Assembly: GCF_900106645.1 (NCBI RefSeq)
Contig: NZ_FNMV01000010.1
Coordinates: 62,001 to 126,000 of the forward strand
Direction: 5' to 3'
DNA from: Flavobacterium degerlachei
Lineage (GTDB): Bacteria > Bacteroidota > Bacteroidia > Flavobacteriales > Flavobacteriaceae
DNA length: 64,000 nucleotides
A program made the translations under genes and the position numbers. The notes below the pieces were generated by a model. It was not told where the DNA came from. It searched no databases and was given only the letters and a program-made list of their open reading frames with translations. This document shows positions 17,687-25,378 of the stretch, piece after piece. Numbering within the stretch: position 1 is the stretch's first letter; each line of letters starts with the position of its first letter.

Positions 17687-18466
17687 TTATATAAAGAAGG
17701 AACGAACCCATTCGTCCTTACTATTTTCCAATTCCGTATAACTTCCTTCGGCGTGAATTACACCATCTTTTAAAATTACAATACGGTCGGCAGTAAGTTT
17801 AGCACATGCCATATCATGGGTAATGATGATTGAAGTGGTATTGTTTTTTTTCTTGATGTTCAAAATCAACTCACTAATTTCTCGAGATGTAATTGTGTCT
17901 AATCCCGTTGTAGGTTCATCATAAAGAATAATTTCCGGTTTTAGGATTAGAGTGCGAGCAAGGGCAATTCTTTTGCGCATACCACCAGAAAGCTCTGAGG
18001 GCATTTTGTGAATTGCTTCTGCTAAACCAACACTTTCCAGGACTTCAATGATTTCTTTTTCGACTTCTTCATCATTCAAATCTTTCGCATGACGTTGCAA
18101 CGTAAAAGCAAGGTTTTGCCTAACGGTCATAGAGTCGTATAAGGCTGAGTTTTGAAATAAAAATCCAATTCGAACTCTAATTTCATTAAGTTGGCCCGTA
18201 TTCATATCAAGTATTTCTTGACCAAATACTTTTATTTCTCCTTTGTCCGCCTGAACCAAGCCCACAATACATTTTATGGTTATTGATTTACCTGAACCTG
18301 ATTTTCCTAAAACCACCACATCTTCTCCTTTGTGTACACTAAGGTTAACTCCCTTTAGAATGGGATTGTTTTTTCCAAATGCTTTAAACAGGCCCTTTAT
18401 TTCTATAATGGGTGCTTGTAAATGCTGAGCAACGGGGATTTCTAAATTTATTAGTTCTTGCATCAT
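17687..18466 (-). CDS. MlaF-type ABC transporter ATP-binding protein
   Basis: A 259-residue cytoplasmic ATPase. Walker A is GKSGSGKSITIK near residue 53, the Q-loop is FLFQNSALYDSMTVRQN, the signature is ELSGGMRKRIALART, Walker B is IILYDEPTTGLD and the switch is ITHDM. GGMRKR after the signature and the FQ.SALYDSMTV region are typical of the MlaF/TTG2A branch. It powers lipid movement with the adjacent permease. The ATG follows the permease stop directly (TAAATGATG), indicating coupled translation; a second in-frame ATG lies 3 bases further in. Confidence 0.93.
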   Translation of the reverse strand: MMQELINLEIPVAQHLQAPIIEIKGLFKAFGKNNPILKGVNLSVHKGEDVVVLGKSGSGKSITIKCIVGLVQADKGEIKVFGQEILDMNTGQLNEIRVRIGFLFQNSALYDSMTVRQNLAFTLQRHAKDLNDEEVEKEIIEVLESVGLAEAIHKMPSELSGGMRKRIALARTLILKPEIILYDEPTTGLDTITSREISELILNIKKKNNTTSIIITHDMACAKLTADRIVILKDGVIHAEGSYTELENSKDEWVRSFFI

Positions 18467-19225
18467 TTAAAAAAATAAATCGGTTAATTGAACAGCTAAC
18501 ATGTCTATAATAAAAATAGTAAGCGATGCAGTCACTACGGCTGAATTTGCGGCTTTACCCACACTTTCAGTTCCGTTTTCTGCAGTAAACCCTTTATAAC
18601 AGCCAATCATTCCTATAAAAAAACCAAAGAAAAAAGTTTTGATTGTCGCAGGCACAATATCTAAAAAAGACAATGATTCGAAAACTTTGGATATATAGCG
18701 TACAAGCGTGATATCACCGTGCATATTGACGCCTATAAATCCACCTAAGATGCCAATTCCATCTGCAAAAATCACCAATAATGGTATCATAAGCGTTGTT
18801 GCTAAAATACGTGTCACTACAAGGTATTTGAATGGGTTTATTGCTGCTACTTCCATTGCGTCAATTTGTTCCGTAACTTTCATGGAACCTAGTTCAGCTC
18901 CTATTCCGGATGAGATTTTTCCGGCGCAAATTAAAGCGGTTATAACTGGTGCTATTTCCCTGATTAGAGAGAGTGCTACCATTCCTGGCAACCATGATTC
19001 TGCGCCAAATTTAGCTAGGGTAGGGCGTGACTGGAGTGTAAGTACCAAGCCCATTATAAAACCAGTAATGGCTACTAAGGGTAAAGATTTGTATCCAATA
19101 ACGTAACACTGTTTTATGAACTCTTTAAATTCATAAGGTGGTGTAAAAACTTCTTTAAAAAATTTAGATGCAAACTCGGTTACCGTACCCACATCATTAA
19201 AAACATTTTTAAAATATATGATCAA
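18467..19225 (-). CDS. MlaE-family ABC transporter permease
   Basis: A 252-residue inner-membrane protein with five to six hydrophobic segments. Family motifs include LREIAPVITALICAGKISSG and ELGSMKVTEQIDAMEVAAINP, plus a C-terminal helix ending AVQLTDLFF. It is the membrane part of the phospholipid transporter formed with MlaF and MlaD. The start is TTG at 19225: no in-frame ATG lies upstream before a stop, and the first internal Met would lose the N-terminal amphipathic helix. It is first in the mlaE-mlaF-mlaD operon. Confidence 0.9.
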   Translation of the reverse strand: MIIYFKNVFNDVGTVTEFASKFFKEVFTPPYEFKEFIKQCYVIGYKSLPLVAITGFIMGLVLTLQSRPTLAKFGAESWLPGMVALSLIREIAPVITALICAGKISSGIGAELGSMKVTEQIDAMEVAAINPFKYLVVTRILATTLMIPLLVIFADGIGILGGFIGVNMHGDITLVRYISKVFESLSFLDIVPATIKTFFFGFFIGMIGCYKGFTAENGTESVGKAANSAVVTASLTIFIIDMLAVQLTDLFF

Positions 19226-19324
19226 AATTTCAGGTGTTATAAAGATTAATGTTTTTCCGTTGAAAATGTTTTTTGTTTAATATAAAAATGTAAGTGGTAG
19301 GAGTTGCTTTAATAGTTTGTTAGA

Positions 19325-19768
19325 CTATATTTTTAATGATTTCATCATATCGTGATCATCATTTATTAAATAATATTGGTCATTCAGCATCGCCTTTTGT
19401 TTGTTGCTCAGATAGCCTAAATTATTATAAATAGCCTCATAATAAGTTTGTATGATGATATTGTCATTTCGGTTACAAGAATAAATGATGTCTTCTGAAT
19501 CTTTAGAAATAAATACTTTAGCTATCTTTAGCCAGTACTCATGAAATAAGCCTTCAGTGTTTTTTACTTCTACTGGAGTTCCCCCCAATTTTATAATTTC
19601 TGCACTCAGTTGCCTTTTACAGGCTTGACTTGTTTTTTGAAAATTCGTGAATATTTTTTTTAAAAACGATTCCTCGGTGTCTGTTGAAGCAGTTTTATAT
19701 CGTTTGATTCTAGCATCATTGATTATAATAAATGAATTCAATACGCTAATTGTCATTTCAGTATTCAT
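19325..19768 (-). CDS. DUF2383 / PA2169-type four-helix-bundle protein
   Basis: A 147-residue helical protein (LNSFIIINDARIKRYKTAST, then NFQKTSQACKRQLSAEIIKL and GGTPVE) with the spacing of the ferritin-like DUF2383 family. The usual central GLFHEYWLKIAKVF and CNRNDNIIIQTYYEAI segments are present. The function is unknown; family members are often stress-induced and encoded beside small membrane proteins, as here. It is separated by 99 bases from the mlaE start and is probably transcribed with the small gene upstream of it. Confidence 0.7.
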   Translation of the reverse strand: MNTEMTISVLNSFIIINDARIKRYKTASTDTEESFLKKIFTNFQKTSQACKRQLSAEIIKLGGTPVEVKNTEGLFHEYWLKIAKVFISKDSEDIIYSCNRNDNIIIQTYYEAIYNNLGYLSNKQKAMLNDQYYLINDDHDMMKSLKI

Positions 19769-19780
19769 TTTATTTAATTT

Positions 19781-19900
19781 TTAAAGTTTAGTAATCAGGA
19801 TAATATAAAGGGCAAATATCATTATTATAAGTAGTACTAAAGTTGCATAACTTTTGAATAAATTTACATTTTTCACAGTTTTAGAATGTGACAGAATCAT
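19781..19900 (-). CDS. Small single-pass membrane protein (39 residues)
   Basis: An ATG at 19900 opens a 39-residue frame ending at TAA 19781-19783. A polar start (MILSHSKTVKNVNLFKSY) leads into one clear hydrophobic helix (LVLLIIMIFALYIILI). It stops 12 bases before the DUF2383 ATG on the same strand. The compact layout and clean membrane helix make it plausible, but it is too short to assign to a family and could be a chance frame in AT-rich DNA. Confidence 0.4.
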   Translation of the reverse strand: MILSHSKTVKNVNLFKSYATLVLLIIMIFALYIILITKL

Positions 19901-19915
19901 TATTCTTTTTTATGA

Positions 19916-19929
19916 TTTTGTATACAAAA
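19916..19929. promoter_or_regulatory. 14-bp perfect palindrome upstream of small membrane gene
   Basis: TTTTGTATACAAAA lies 16 bases upstream of the start of the 39-residue frame. It could be an operator for a dimeric repressor, or a chance palindrome in AT-rich DNA. Confidence 0.3.
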
Positions 19930-19978
19930 GTCATACTTTAAATTAGCTAATAACAGTTTTTTTTAATCAATGAATCCA

Positions 19979-20362
19979 TCAGTTTTTTGCAAAGTATTCC
20001 AAAATGAAATCGTGTTGCTGATGCATACTCATTTTATCGGTTTCTCTAATTTCAAATTTTATTTTTACAAAACGTTCGTCTTCACTTAAAACATCAAAGA
20101 ACTCCATTTTTGCATCAGATGGTCCAAATAGCACTATTTGCTTATAGTTTTTTATAGCCTCGCCTATTTTGTTATAATAATCATATAGAACATGCCTTTC
20201 CTTATTAATCAAATCTGCCGCCAATTTTGATGATTTTAACTTTTTTTCATCAATTGAAAATTTTGATTCAATCGTTTTTATTTCAAAAGGATTGTTTGTG
20301 AACTCCATTAAATACGCAATGGAATGATCCATCCATATTCCTAATTTTTTTACTGTTTTCAT
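19979..20362 (-). CDS. Hypothetical protein, possibly eRF1/host-attachment-like fold
   Basis: A 127-residue soluble protein opening KLGIWMDHSIAYLMEF and later IKNYKQIVLFGPSDAKMEFF, with a C-terminal TDKMSMHQQHDFILEYF. The W-M/L-D-H.IA start and the KQIVLFGP strand recall the alpha/beta eRF1-domain-like proteins of bacteria, but this is a weak resemblance. It stands alone among stress-associated small genes. I do not assign a function. Confidence 0.55.
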   Translation of the reverse strand: MKTVKKLGIWMDHSIAYLMEFTNNPFEIKTIESKFSIDEKKLKSSKLAADLINKERHVLYDYYNKIGEAIKNYKQIVLFGPSDAKMEFFDVLSEDERFVKIKFEIRETDKMSMHQQHDFILEYFAKN

Positions 20363-20661
20363 GGTATTTATTTTTTTAATAAAATGATATAAATCGTAAT
20401 GTACTTTGATGATTTATAAAGATCTAAAATTCAGTAATTTAAAAGAAAAATATGTTATATAACTTTCTGGTAATATTATATAATTTACATATCGAGTGTC
20501 TAGGAAGGTGTTTTTATAAAGTTATTAAGCGCTCTAGTTATAAAAATGTAGAAGTGCTTTCCAACCTTAGCTTCAATTGGAATACCAAGTAAAAACGAAT
20601 CTCAATTTAATAAGTAAATAATGGTTTGCGCAAACTGAAGCGTAGCATTAAAATAATAGTC
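20363..20661. other. 299-bp intergenic region
   Basis: Upstream region of the 127-residue gene and downstream of the BrkB-like gene. It carries A/T-rich near-palindromic stretches (GTTATATAAC at about 20453-20462; ATATTATATAAT at about 20473-20484) that may be regulatory. No gene-like frame was seen. Confidence 0.4.
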
Positions 20662-21585
20662 TTAAATATTTTTTTTTATAGAAGTATCAACTTTCGCAAT
20701 TTCTGTGGGAGGTACCACTCCGGAATAGATTTTGGCATAACTGGCAGTAAATTCAGCGCCAAAAAAGAGAATCATAGAAGAGTATGAAACCCACAATAAA
20801 ATTAATATGACCGATCCCGCAACTCCATAAACTGATGCAGGATTTGCAGTGCTAAAATAAAAGGCCAGAATGGTTTGGCCAATAGTAAATAAAATACCGG
20901 TTACAACTGATCCTAGCCATACATGTTTCCATTTAATTTTAGCGTCGGGTAATATTTTGAACATTAGCGCAAAAAGGATCGATATTATTGCTAATGAAAA
21001 GACGAAATTAAAAACATTAAAAAACGAAATCATGTATCCGTAAGTATATGTTCTCATCCAATTACCCATGCTCGATAGGCCTGTAGAGACGGCTAATGAA
21101 ACCATAAGTAAAAAGGCGATGGCCAGTATTAATCCAAAAGAAAAGAGTCTTGCCTTTAGTATTTTTAATATTCCTTTTTTGGGGATTACCTCGACCTGCC
21201 AGATTAAATTCAATGTTGTTTGCAGTTCAACAAATACAGCGGTAGATCCTACTAACAGGATTATAATCCCAATTACTGAGCCCCAAAAGGTGGTTTTTGA
21301 TTGCGTGGATTTGATCAATATTTCACTGATTTGGTCAGCCGTTTCTGATCCCATCGTGCTTGAAATTTGTTCCAGAATATTTTGATTTACACTGTCATTT
21401 CCAAAGAAATAGCCAGCAATTGATATCACTAGAACTAATAAACCAGGTATGCTAAAAACAGCATAATAGGCTATTACGGCACTTTGTCTAAACGGATCCT
21501 TATCACTCCATTCATTAAAAGTCATTTTTAATAGTTTACCGATATCTTTAGTTTGAAATTGCATTTTTGGGCTATTTTGTTTCAT
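20662..21585 (-). CDS. YihY/BrkB-family inner-membrane protein
   Basis: A 307-residue protein with about six membrane segments. It opens with the family pattern WSDKDPFRQSAVIAYYAVFSIPGLLVLV and ends with ANPASVYGVAGSVILILLWVSYSSMILFFGAEF, the conserved C-terminal block. The family was once called ribonuclease BN in error; its true role is unclear, with transport or envelope roles suggested. The length and topology are typical. It is monocistronic by spacing. Confidence 0.9.
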   Translation of the reverse strand: MKQNSPKMQFQTKDIGKLLKMTFNEWSDKDPFRQSAVIAYYAVFSIPGLLVLVISIAGYFFGNDSVNQNILEQISSTMGSETADQISEILIKSTQSKTTFWGSVIGIIILLVGSTAVFVELQTTLNLIWQVEVIPKKGILKILKARLFSFGLILAIAFLLMVSLAVSTGLSSMGNWMRTYTYGYMISFFNVFNFVFSLAIISILFALMFKILPDAKIKWKHVWLGSVVTGILFTIGQTILAFYFSTANPASVYGVAGSVILILLWVSYSSMILFFGAEFTASYAKIYSGVVPPTEIAKVDTSIKKNI

Positions 21586-21649
21586 TTAATAAGGCGTATT
21601 TTAGTTTTTGCGATTCGAATATTTTAAAAAATGGCAATTTAAAATATAA

Positions 21650-21675
21650 AAGGGCTGTCTTTTACAACAGCCCTT
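21650..21675 (-). terminator. Terminator of the small lipoprotein gene
   Basis: AAGGGCTGT pairs with ACAGCCCTT across a short loop, and on the minus strand the stem is followed by TTATATTTT. It lies about 130 bases past the stop of the 142-residue lipoprotein gene and before the BrkB-like gene. Confidence 0.65.
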
Positions 21676-21805
21676 CACCAAACCAAACCAAACTAATTTT
21701 TTGAAGTACTATCGCTACAATTTTAATTGGGACAGGTTCAATAACGTATATAGATCAATGCTTTTTAAATTTATTCTTTTTCCTTTTTTTAGATAGGAAA
21801 AGGAA

Positions 21806-22234
21806 TTAAAATCTTTTTGTTTCCATGATCAATTGTTTACCAGGAAATTGAACGTCAGCGTCATCTTCCGCGGTAATGTATATTTTTGATGGTTTTACGG
21901 GTGTTACCGTTTCAAACGAAGCTTTAAGCTTTGAAGATAAAAATTTTGAGTCACTTCTTATTTGACCTATGTTTTTTACCATTGAATCCTCACTTTCCAT
22001 CCAAACTACGTAAGCATTTTTTGATGGTTCTAATCGGCTTACTTCAGCTAGGTTTTCCAATTCAACTTGAATTAAATAATTCTTATTTTCGTCTTGCTTT
22101 ATTTTGACATCTCCACGAGCAGCAGGAACAATACTTGAGGTTTGGAAAGTTATTTTTTTAGCACATGAAGTAAATGACATTGATATCATTAATACCAAAA
22201 GTCCTATCGATATATTTTTTAAAATTAATTTCAC
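21806..22234 (-). CDS. Hypothetical lipoprotein
   Basis: A 142-residue protein with an SPII signal (LVLMISMSFTSC, Cys24). The mature part is one small domain with beta-strand patterns (NYLIQVELENLAEVSRLEPS, AYVVWMESED, KASFETVTPVKPSKIYITAE). The strand order AYVVW..SED...KNIGQI is reminiscent of anti-sigma K-type C-terminal domains that bind small effectors, but no membrane helix or sigma partner is present. It is envelope located by signal. The function is unknown. Confidence 0.65.
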   Translation of the reverse strand: MKLILKNISIGLLVLMISMSFTSCAKKITFQTSSIVPAARGDVKIKQDENKNYLIQVELENLAEVSRLEPSKNAYVVWMESEDSMVKNIGQIRSDSKFLSSKLKASFETVTPVKPSKIYITAEDDADVQFPGKQLIMETKRF

Positions 22235-22365
22235 TTTTTTATTATTAAATGGGTTATTAAAACGCTATTATTTGAATTAGTAGAAAGAAATAATAGCTTC
22301 GAGATTGATAGTACAGATTCGTATAATTGAAATAGCCTTAAAAATGATTAATTTAAATTGGATAT

Positions 22366-22839
22366 TTAACTTAAATACCTTCTTAAAATCCACGCAATTG
22401 TTTCATGCTGTGCCATTAAACCTGTAAGGAAATCAGCAGTACCAATATCTTTGTTTTCTTCTTCACTAATATCGATATCCTTACGTAATTCGACTATAAC
22501 TTTTTCATGATCGTCTAGTAATTCTTTCAACATTTCCTTTTGCGAAGGATACTTGTTTGGAGATTCTGTTAGGTTCGTCAATTCTGAAAATTCAGACATA
22601 GTTCCAATGGTCTTACCGCCTAATTTATTGATGCGTTCTGCAACTTCATCAATACTTTCTTCTAGTTGTTTGTATTGGTCTTCAAATAATTTATGAATTT
22701 CCATAAAACTTTCACCAGCAACGTTCCAGTGAAACTTTCTTGTTTTGACATATAAAGTCATTTCATCTGCCAAAACAGTTGAAAGTAAGCTAACACTATT
22801 TTTTAAATTTTTTTCTGTAATTCCTATTTGAGGTTTCAT
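22366..22839 (-). CDS. dps: Dps ferritin-like DNA-protection protein
   Basis: A 157-residue protein that should form the Dps dodecamer. The ferroxidase ligands are all present with the correct spacing: His37 (KFHWNVAG), His49, Asp64 and Glu68. Dps oxidises Fe2+ with H2O2, stores iron and protects DNA in starvation and oxidative stress. The length is typical. It lacks the lysine-rich N-terminal tail of E. coli Dps, so direct DNA condensation is less certain. It stands alone among small stress membrane genes. Confidence 0.95.
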   Translation of the reverse strand: MKPQIGITEKNLKNSVSLLSTVLADEMTLYVKTRKFHWNVAGESFMEIHKLFEDQYKQLEESIDEVAERINKLGGKTIGTMSEFSELTNLTESPNKYPSQKEMLKELLDDHEKVIVELRKDIDISEEENKDIGTADFLTGLMAQHETIAWILRRYLS

Positions 22840-22946
22840 AATCTATGTTTTATTTTAATTTGTAATTTTTATGACATAAAAAACACTTTTCTTAGCGAAA
22901 GATGCTCTGTTAAGTTCTATCCTTAAAAGTAATTTAAGATTGCAGT

Positions 22947-23162
22947 TTATTTCTTTTTGTCAGTTACTACTAATACGACACCACCTATAACTAATATTAC
23001 ACCAACAATTGGTGACCATTGAACAGGATGTGACTGCTCTTTATTTATTTCTATTGGACCTATATCAACTACTTTTTCTTTTGTTACATAATTAAAGCCT
23101 GTATAAAAAATCATGATTGCTCCAATAATTATTGTTACTATTCCTAAAGTTTTTGTGTTCAT
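22947..23162 (-). CDS. Small two-helix membrane protein (DUF3185-like)
   Basis: A 71-residue protein with two hydrophobic helices (LGIVTIIIGAIMIFYTGFNY and WSPIVGVILVIGGVVLVV) joined by a polar loop (KEKVVDIGPIEINKEQSH) and a KKK tail. This matches small membrane proteins that in flavobacteria sit with Dps, YtxH and CsbD genes. The exact family label is tentative and the function is unknown. Confidence 0.65.
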   Translation of the reverse strand: MNTKTLGIVTIIIGAIMIFYTGFNYVTKEKVVDIGPIEINKEQSHPVQWSPIVGVILVIGGVVLVVTDKKK

Positions 23163-23276
23163 AATATTAGTTTTAATGTTGTAATTTAAAATAAGACTCC
23201 TTCATCTTAATAGTATTCTGCATTGATATCAACTGCGACTTTTAGCCTCATAATCTTATATCAAATGTAGCTTTAG

Positions 23277-23471
23277 CTATGACTCATCTTTTGTTGTGCG
23301 AACTAAACTAATTCCCGAAGTGAAAAAGATTAAACCAAGGATCCCGTAAATGATTAGAGATTTAATATCTTGATTACTTCCAGATGTGTTCGTAAATAAT
23401 ACAGCTGCATAAATAAGAGCACCTATTCCAAGAGCTGTAAGTAATGCGCCAAAGATTCTTTTAAGATTCAT
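23277..23471 (-). CDS. Small two-helix membrane protein
   Basis: A 64-residue protein with two membrane helices (IFGALLTALGIGALIYAAVL and LIIYGILGLIFFTSGISLV) around a polar loop (NTSGSNQDIKS) and a charged tail. It resembles its 71-residue neighbour in size and layout but not closely in sequence. A perfect -7-type box, TACCTTTG, lies 134 bases upstream on the minus strand. The function is unknown. Confidence 0.65.
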   Translation of the reverse strand: MNLKRIFGALLTALGIGALIYAAVLFTNTSGSNQDIKSLIIYGILGLIFFTSGISLVRTTKDES

Positions 23472-23604
23472 AATTTTGTTTTTTAAGATTTATAATTTGA
23501 GTATTGGTTTTTATCAGTATGCCCAATAAATCAGGGATGTTGATAGTGTATTTATCCATAACAGCGATTCGCTAAAGCGTTGAGCTGTTGGATAATTGTA
23601 GTAT

Positions 23605-23612
23605 CAAAGGTA
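23605..23612 (-). promoter_or_regulatory. Candidate -7 box for the 64-residue membrane protein
   Basis: TACCTTTG on the minus strand matches the Bacteroidota TAnnTTTG -7 consensus. I find no TTG -33 element at the usual spacing, so activity is uncertain. Confidence 0.35.
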
Positions 23613-23717
23613 AATAACTAACTCCTGATATGTTTTATATTATTTATATAAAAAGTTACATCATTTACGTATTAGACTTCATTTAAAACACTCTTTTTGA
23701 ATTATAAATCAATATTA

Positions 23718-23762
23718 GGTGCTTCAGAAAAAAAATCAATTTTGTTTTTTCAGTGAAGCACC
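23718..23762 (-). terminator. Long terminator hairpin after the aldehyde dehydrogenase gene
   Basis: GGTGCTTCA at 23718-23726 pairs with TGAAGCACC at 23754-23762, and the inner GAAAAAA/TTTTTTC extends the stem. It starts 10 bases past the stop of the minus-strand dehydrogenase gene. The strand after the stem is A/T rich. Confidence 0.6.
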
Positions 23763-23771
23763 ATTTTTTAT

Positions 23772-25136
23772 TTAAGTGACTCTAATTAATTTTTTATTTA
23801 CAAACTCAGTTATACCTAGTTCTGATAGTTCACGGCCATATCCTGACCCCTTTGTTCCTCCAAAAGGTAAATCTGGACTTGTAGAGGTAGGTTGATTAAT
23901 GAACACCATTCCGGTATCAATTTGATCTGCTATTTTAATAGCTCTTTTTATGTCCTTGGTATATATTGAGCCTCCTAATCCAAATGGGGTATCATTAGCT
24001 AACTCAATTGCTTCTTGCTCATCTTTTACTTTATAAAAGGACGCTACTGGACCAAATAACTCCTCGTAAAAAGTAGGTTCGCCTCTCTTTAGGTTAGTTA
24101 AAATGGTAGGCTGCATGTATGCACCAATGTCTGAAGCTCTTTTTCCTCCAACTAAAACTGTAGCCCCTGCTTTTTCAAATCGTTTTACTTGGTCTAAAAT
24201 ATTTAGTAATGCATCTTCACTACTTAGTGGACCAACTTGAGTTTCTGGATCCATTGGATCACCTACTTTAAGAGCGGCAACTTTTTTCGAGAATTTATCT
24301 AAAAATTCATCTGCAATGGCTGCTACGGCAATAAACCTCTTGGATGCAACACAGCTTTCCCCATTGTTATTCATTCGACCTACAATAGCCATTTCGACTG
24401 CTTTATCAATATCTGCATCTTCTAAAACAATAAAGGCATCACTACCACCTAGTTCAAGAACTGATTTCTTTAGGTTTCTACCTGCGGCTTCCGCTACGCT
24501 TGCACCAGCAGCTTCACTTCCTGTCAATGATACTCCTTTGATTCTGTTATCGCTGATTAACGCAGAACTTCTTTTACCAGAGATCATTAGGTTAGTGTAA
24601 AGTCCCTCTGCTGCTCCAGCTTCTAAAAATATTTTTTCTATAGCTATAGCGCATTGCGGTACTATGGATGCATGTTTTAGCAGAATTGTATTTCCTACCA
24701 TAATATTTGGAGCTGCAAATCGAACTACTTGGTAAAAAGGAAAGTTCCAAGGCATAACACCAAATAAAACACCTATTGGACTATTTCGAATAAAAGCTTC
24801 GCCTGATTCGGGATTTAATTTTGTATCCGCTAAAAAGCTAGCGCCATTATCAGCATAATAGTCGAGAATATTTGCGCTTAAATCAATTTCACCTTCCGAT
24901 TGTGAAATTATTTTTCCCATTTCCAGTGTAATTAATGTAGCAAGTTCCGTTTTTCTATCGCGCATTATTTTAGCGACTTTATGGAGTAGGGTAGCACGTT
25001 GTTCGAAACTGGTATTCTTCCATTCATTGTAAGTTTTGTCAGAAAGAGCAATGGCATCTTGTACTTGCTTGTCAGTCATTTCATCAAATGATTTTACGAC
25101 TTTATTTGTTGCTGGATTTGTTGTTTGAATTGACAT
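23772..25136 (-). CDS. NAD(P)-dependent succinate-semialdehyde-type aldehyde dehydrogenase
   Basis: A 454-residue cytosolic enzyme. Catalytic Cys262 lies in NNGESCVASKR and general base Glu228 in VLELGGSDAF. The N-terminal MPWNFPFYQVVRFAAPNI and C-terminal PFGGTKGSGYGRELS motifs are those of the compact (about 455-residue) succinate-semialdehyde dehydrogenase / aldehyde dehydrogenase branch found in Bacteroidota. It oxidises succinate semialdehyde or a similar aldehyde to the acid. Neither GABA transaminase nor a transporter is adjacent, so the true aldehyde is uncertain; a general aldehyde-detoxifying role fits the stress-gene surroundings. Confidence 0.9.
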   Translation of the reverse strand: MSIQTTNPATNKVVKSFDEMTDKQVQDAIALSDKTYNEWKNTSFEQRATLLHKVAKIMRDRKTELATLITLEMGKIISQSEGEIDLSANILDYYADNGASFLADTKLNPESGEAFIRNSPIGVLFGVMPWNFPFYQVVRFAAPNIMVGNTILLKHASIVPQCAIAIEKIFLEAGAAEGLYTNLMISGKRSSALISDNRIKGVSLTGSEAAGASVAEAAGRNLKKSVLELGGSDAFIVLEDADIDKAVEMAIVGRMNNNGESCVASKRFIAVAAIADEFLDKFSKKVAALKVGDPMDPETQVGPLSSEDALLNILDQVKRFEKAGATVLVGGKRASDIGAYMQPTILTNLKRGEPTFYEELFGPVASFYKVKDEQEAIELANDTPFGLGGSIYTKDIKRAIKIADQIDTGMVFINQPTSTSPDLPFGGTKGSGYGRELSELGITEFVNKKLIRVT

Positions 25137-25314
25137 AGTATGTAATTTTAATTAATATAATTGAAAATCGACGGTGGACTTAATTTACTAATGGTCAGTT
25201 AGTCGATAGCCATATCATCAAAGATAAAGGACTTATCTGGAGTTCGTTTTATATTGTTTTATGAAAAACTTTCATGATTCCCACATTTGTTAATGTTGCT
25301 ATTCGTTTGAGCAC

Positions 25315-25354
25315 AAAAAAACGCTGTAAGTCAAATGACGAACAGCGTTTTTTT
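25315..25354 (-). terminator. Rho-independent terminator after the second ice-binding gene
   Basis: AAACGCTGT / ACAGCGTTT form a 9-bp stem with T runs on both strands. It begins 25 bases past the stop of the minus-strand DUF3494 gene. Confidence 0.85.
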
Positions 25355-25378
25355 TAAGTTTCTAAAACTACTTGTTAT

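Larger units (their letters stand above)
23472..23771. other. 300-bp intergenic region
   Basis: Between the 64-residue membrane gene and the aldehyde dehydrogenase gene. It holds the -7 box at 23605-23612 and the long terminator hairpin at 23718-23762. No gene-like frame was seen. Confidence 0.5.
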
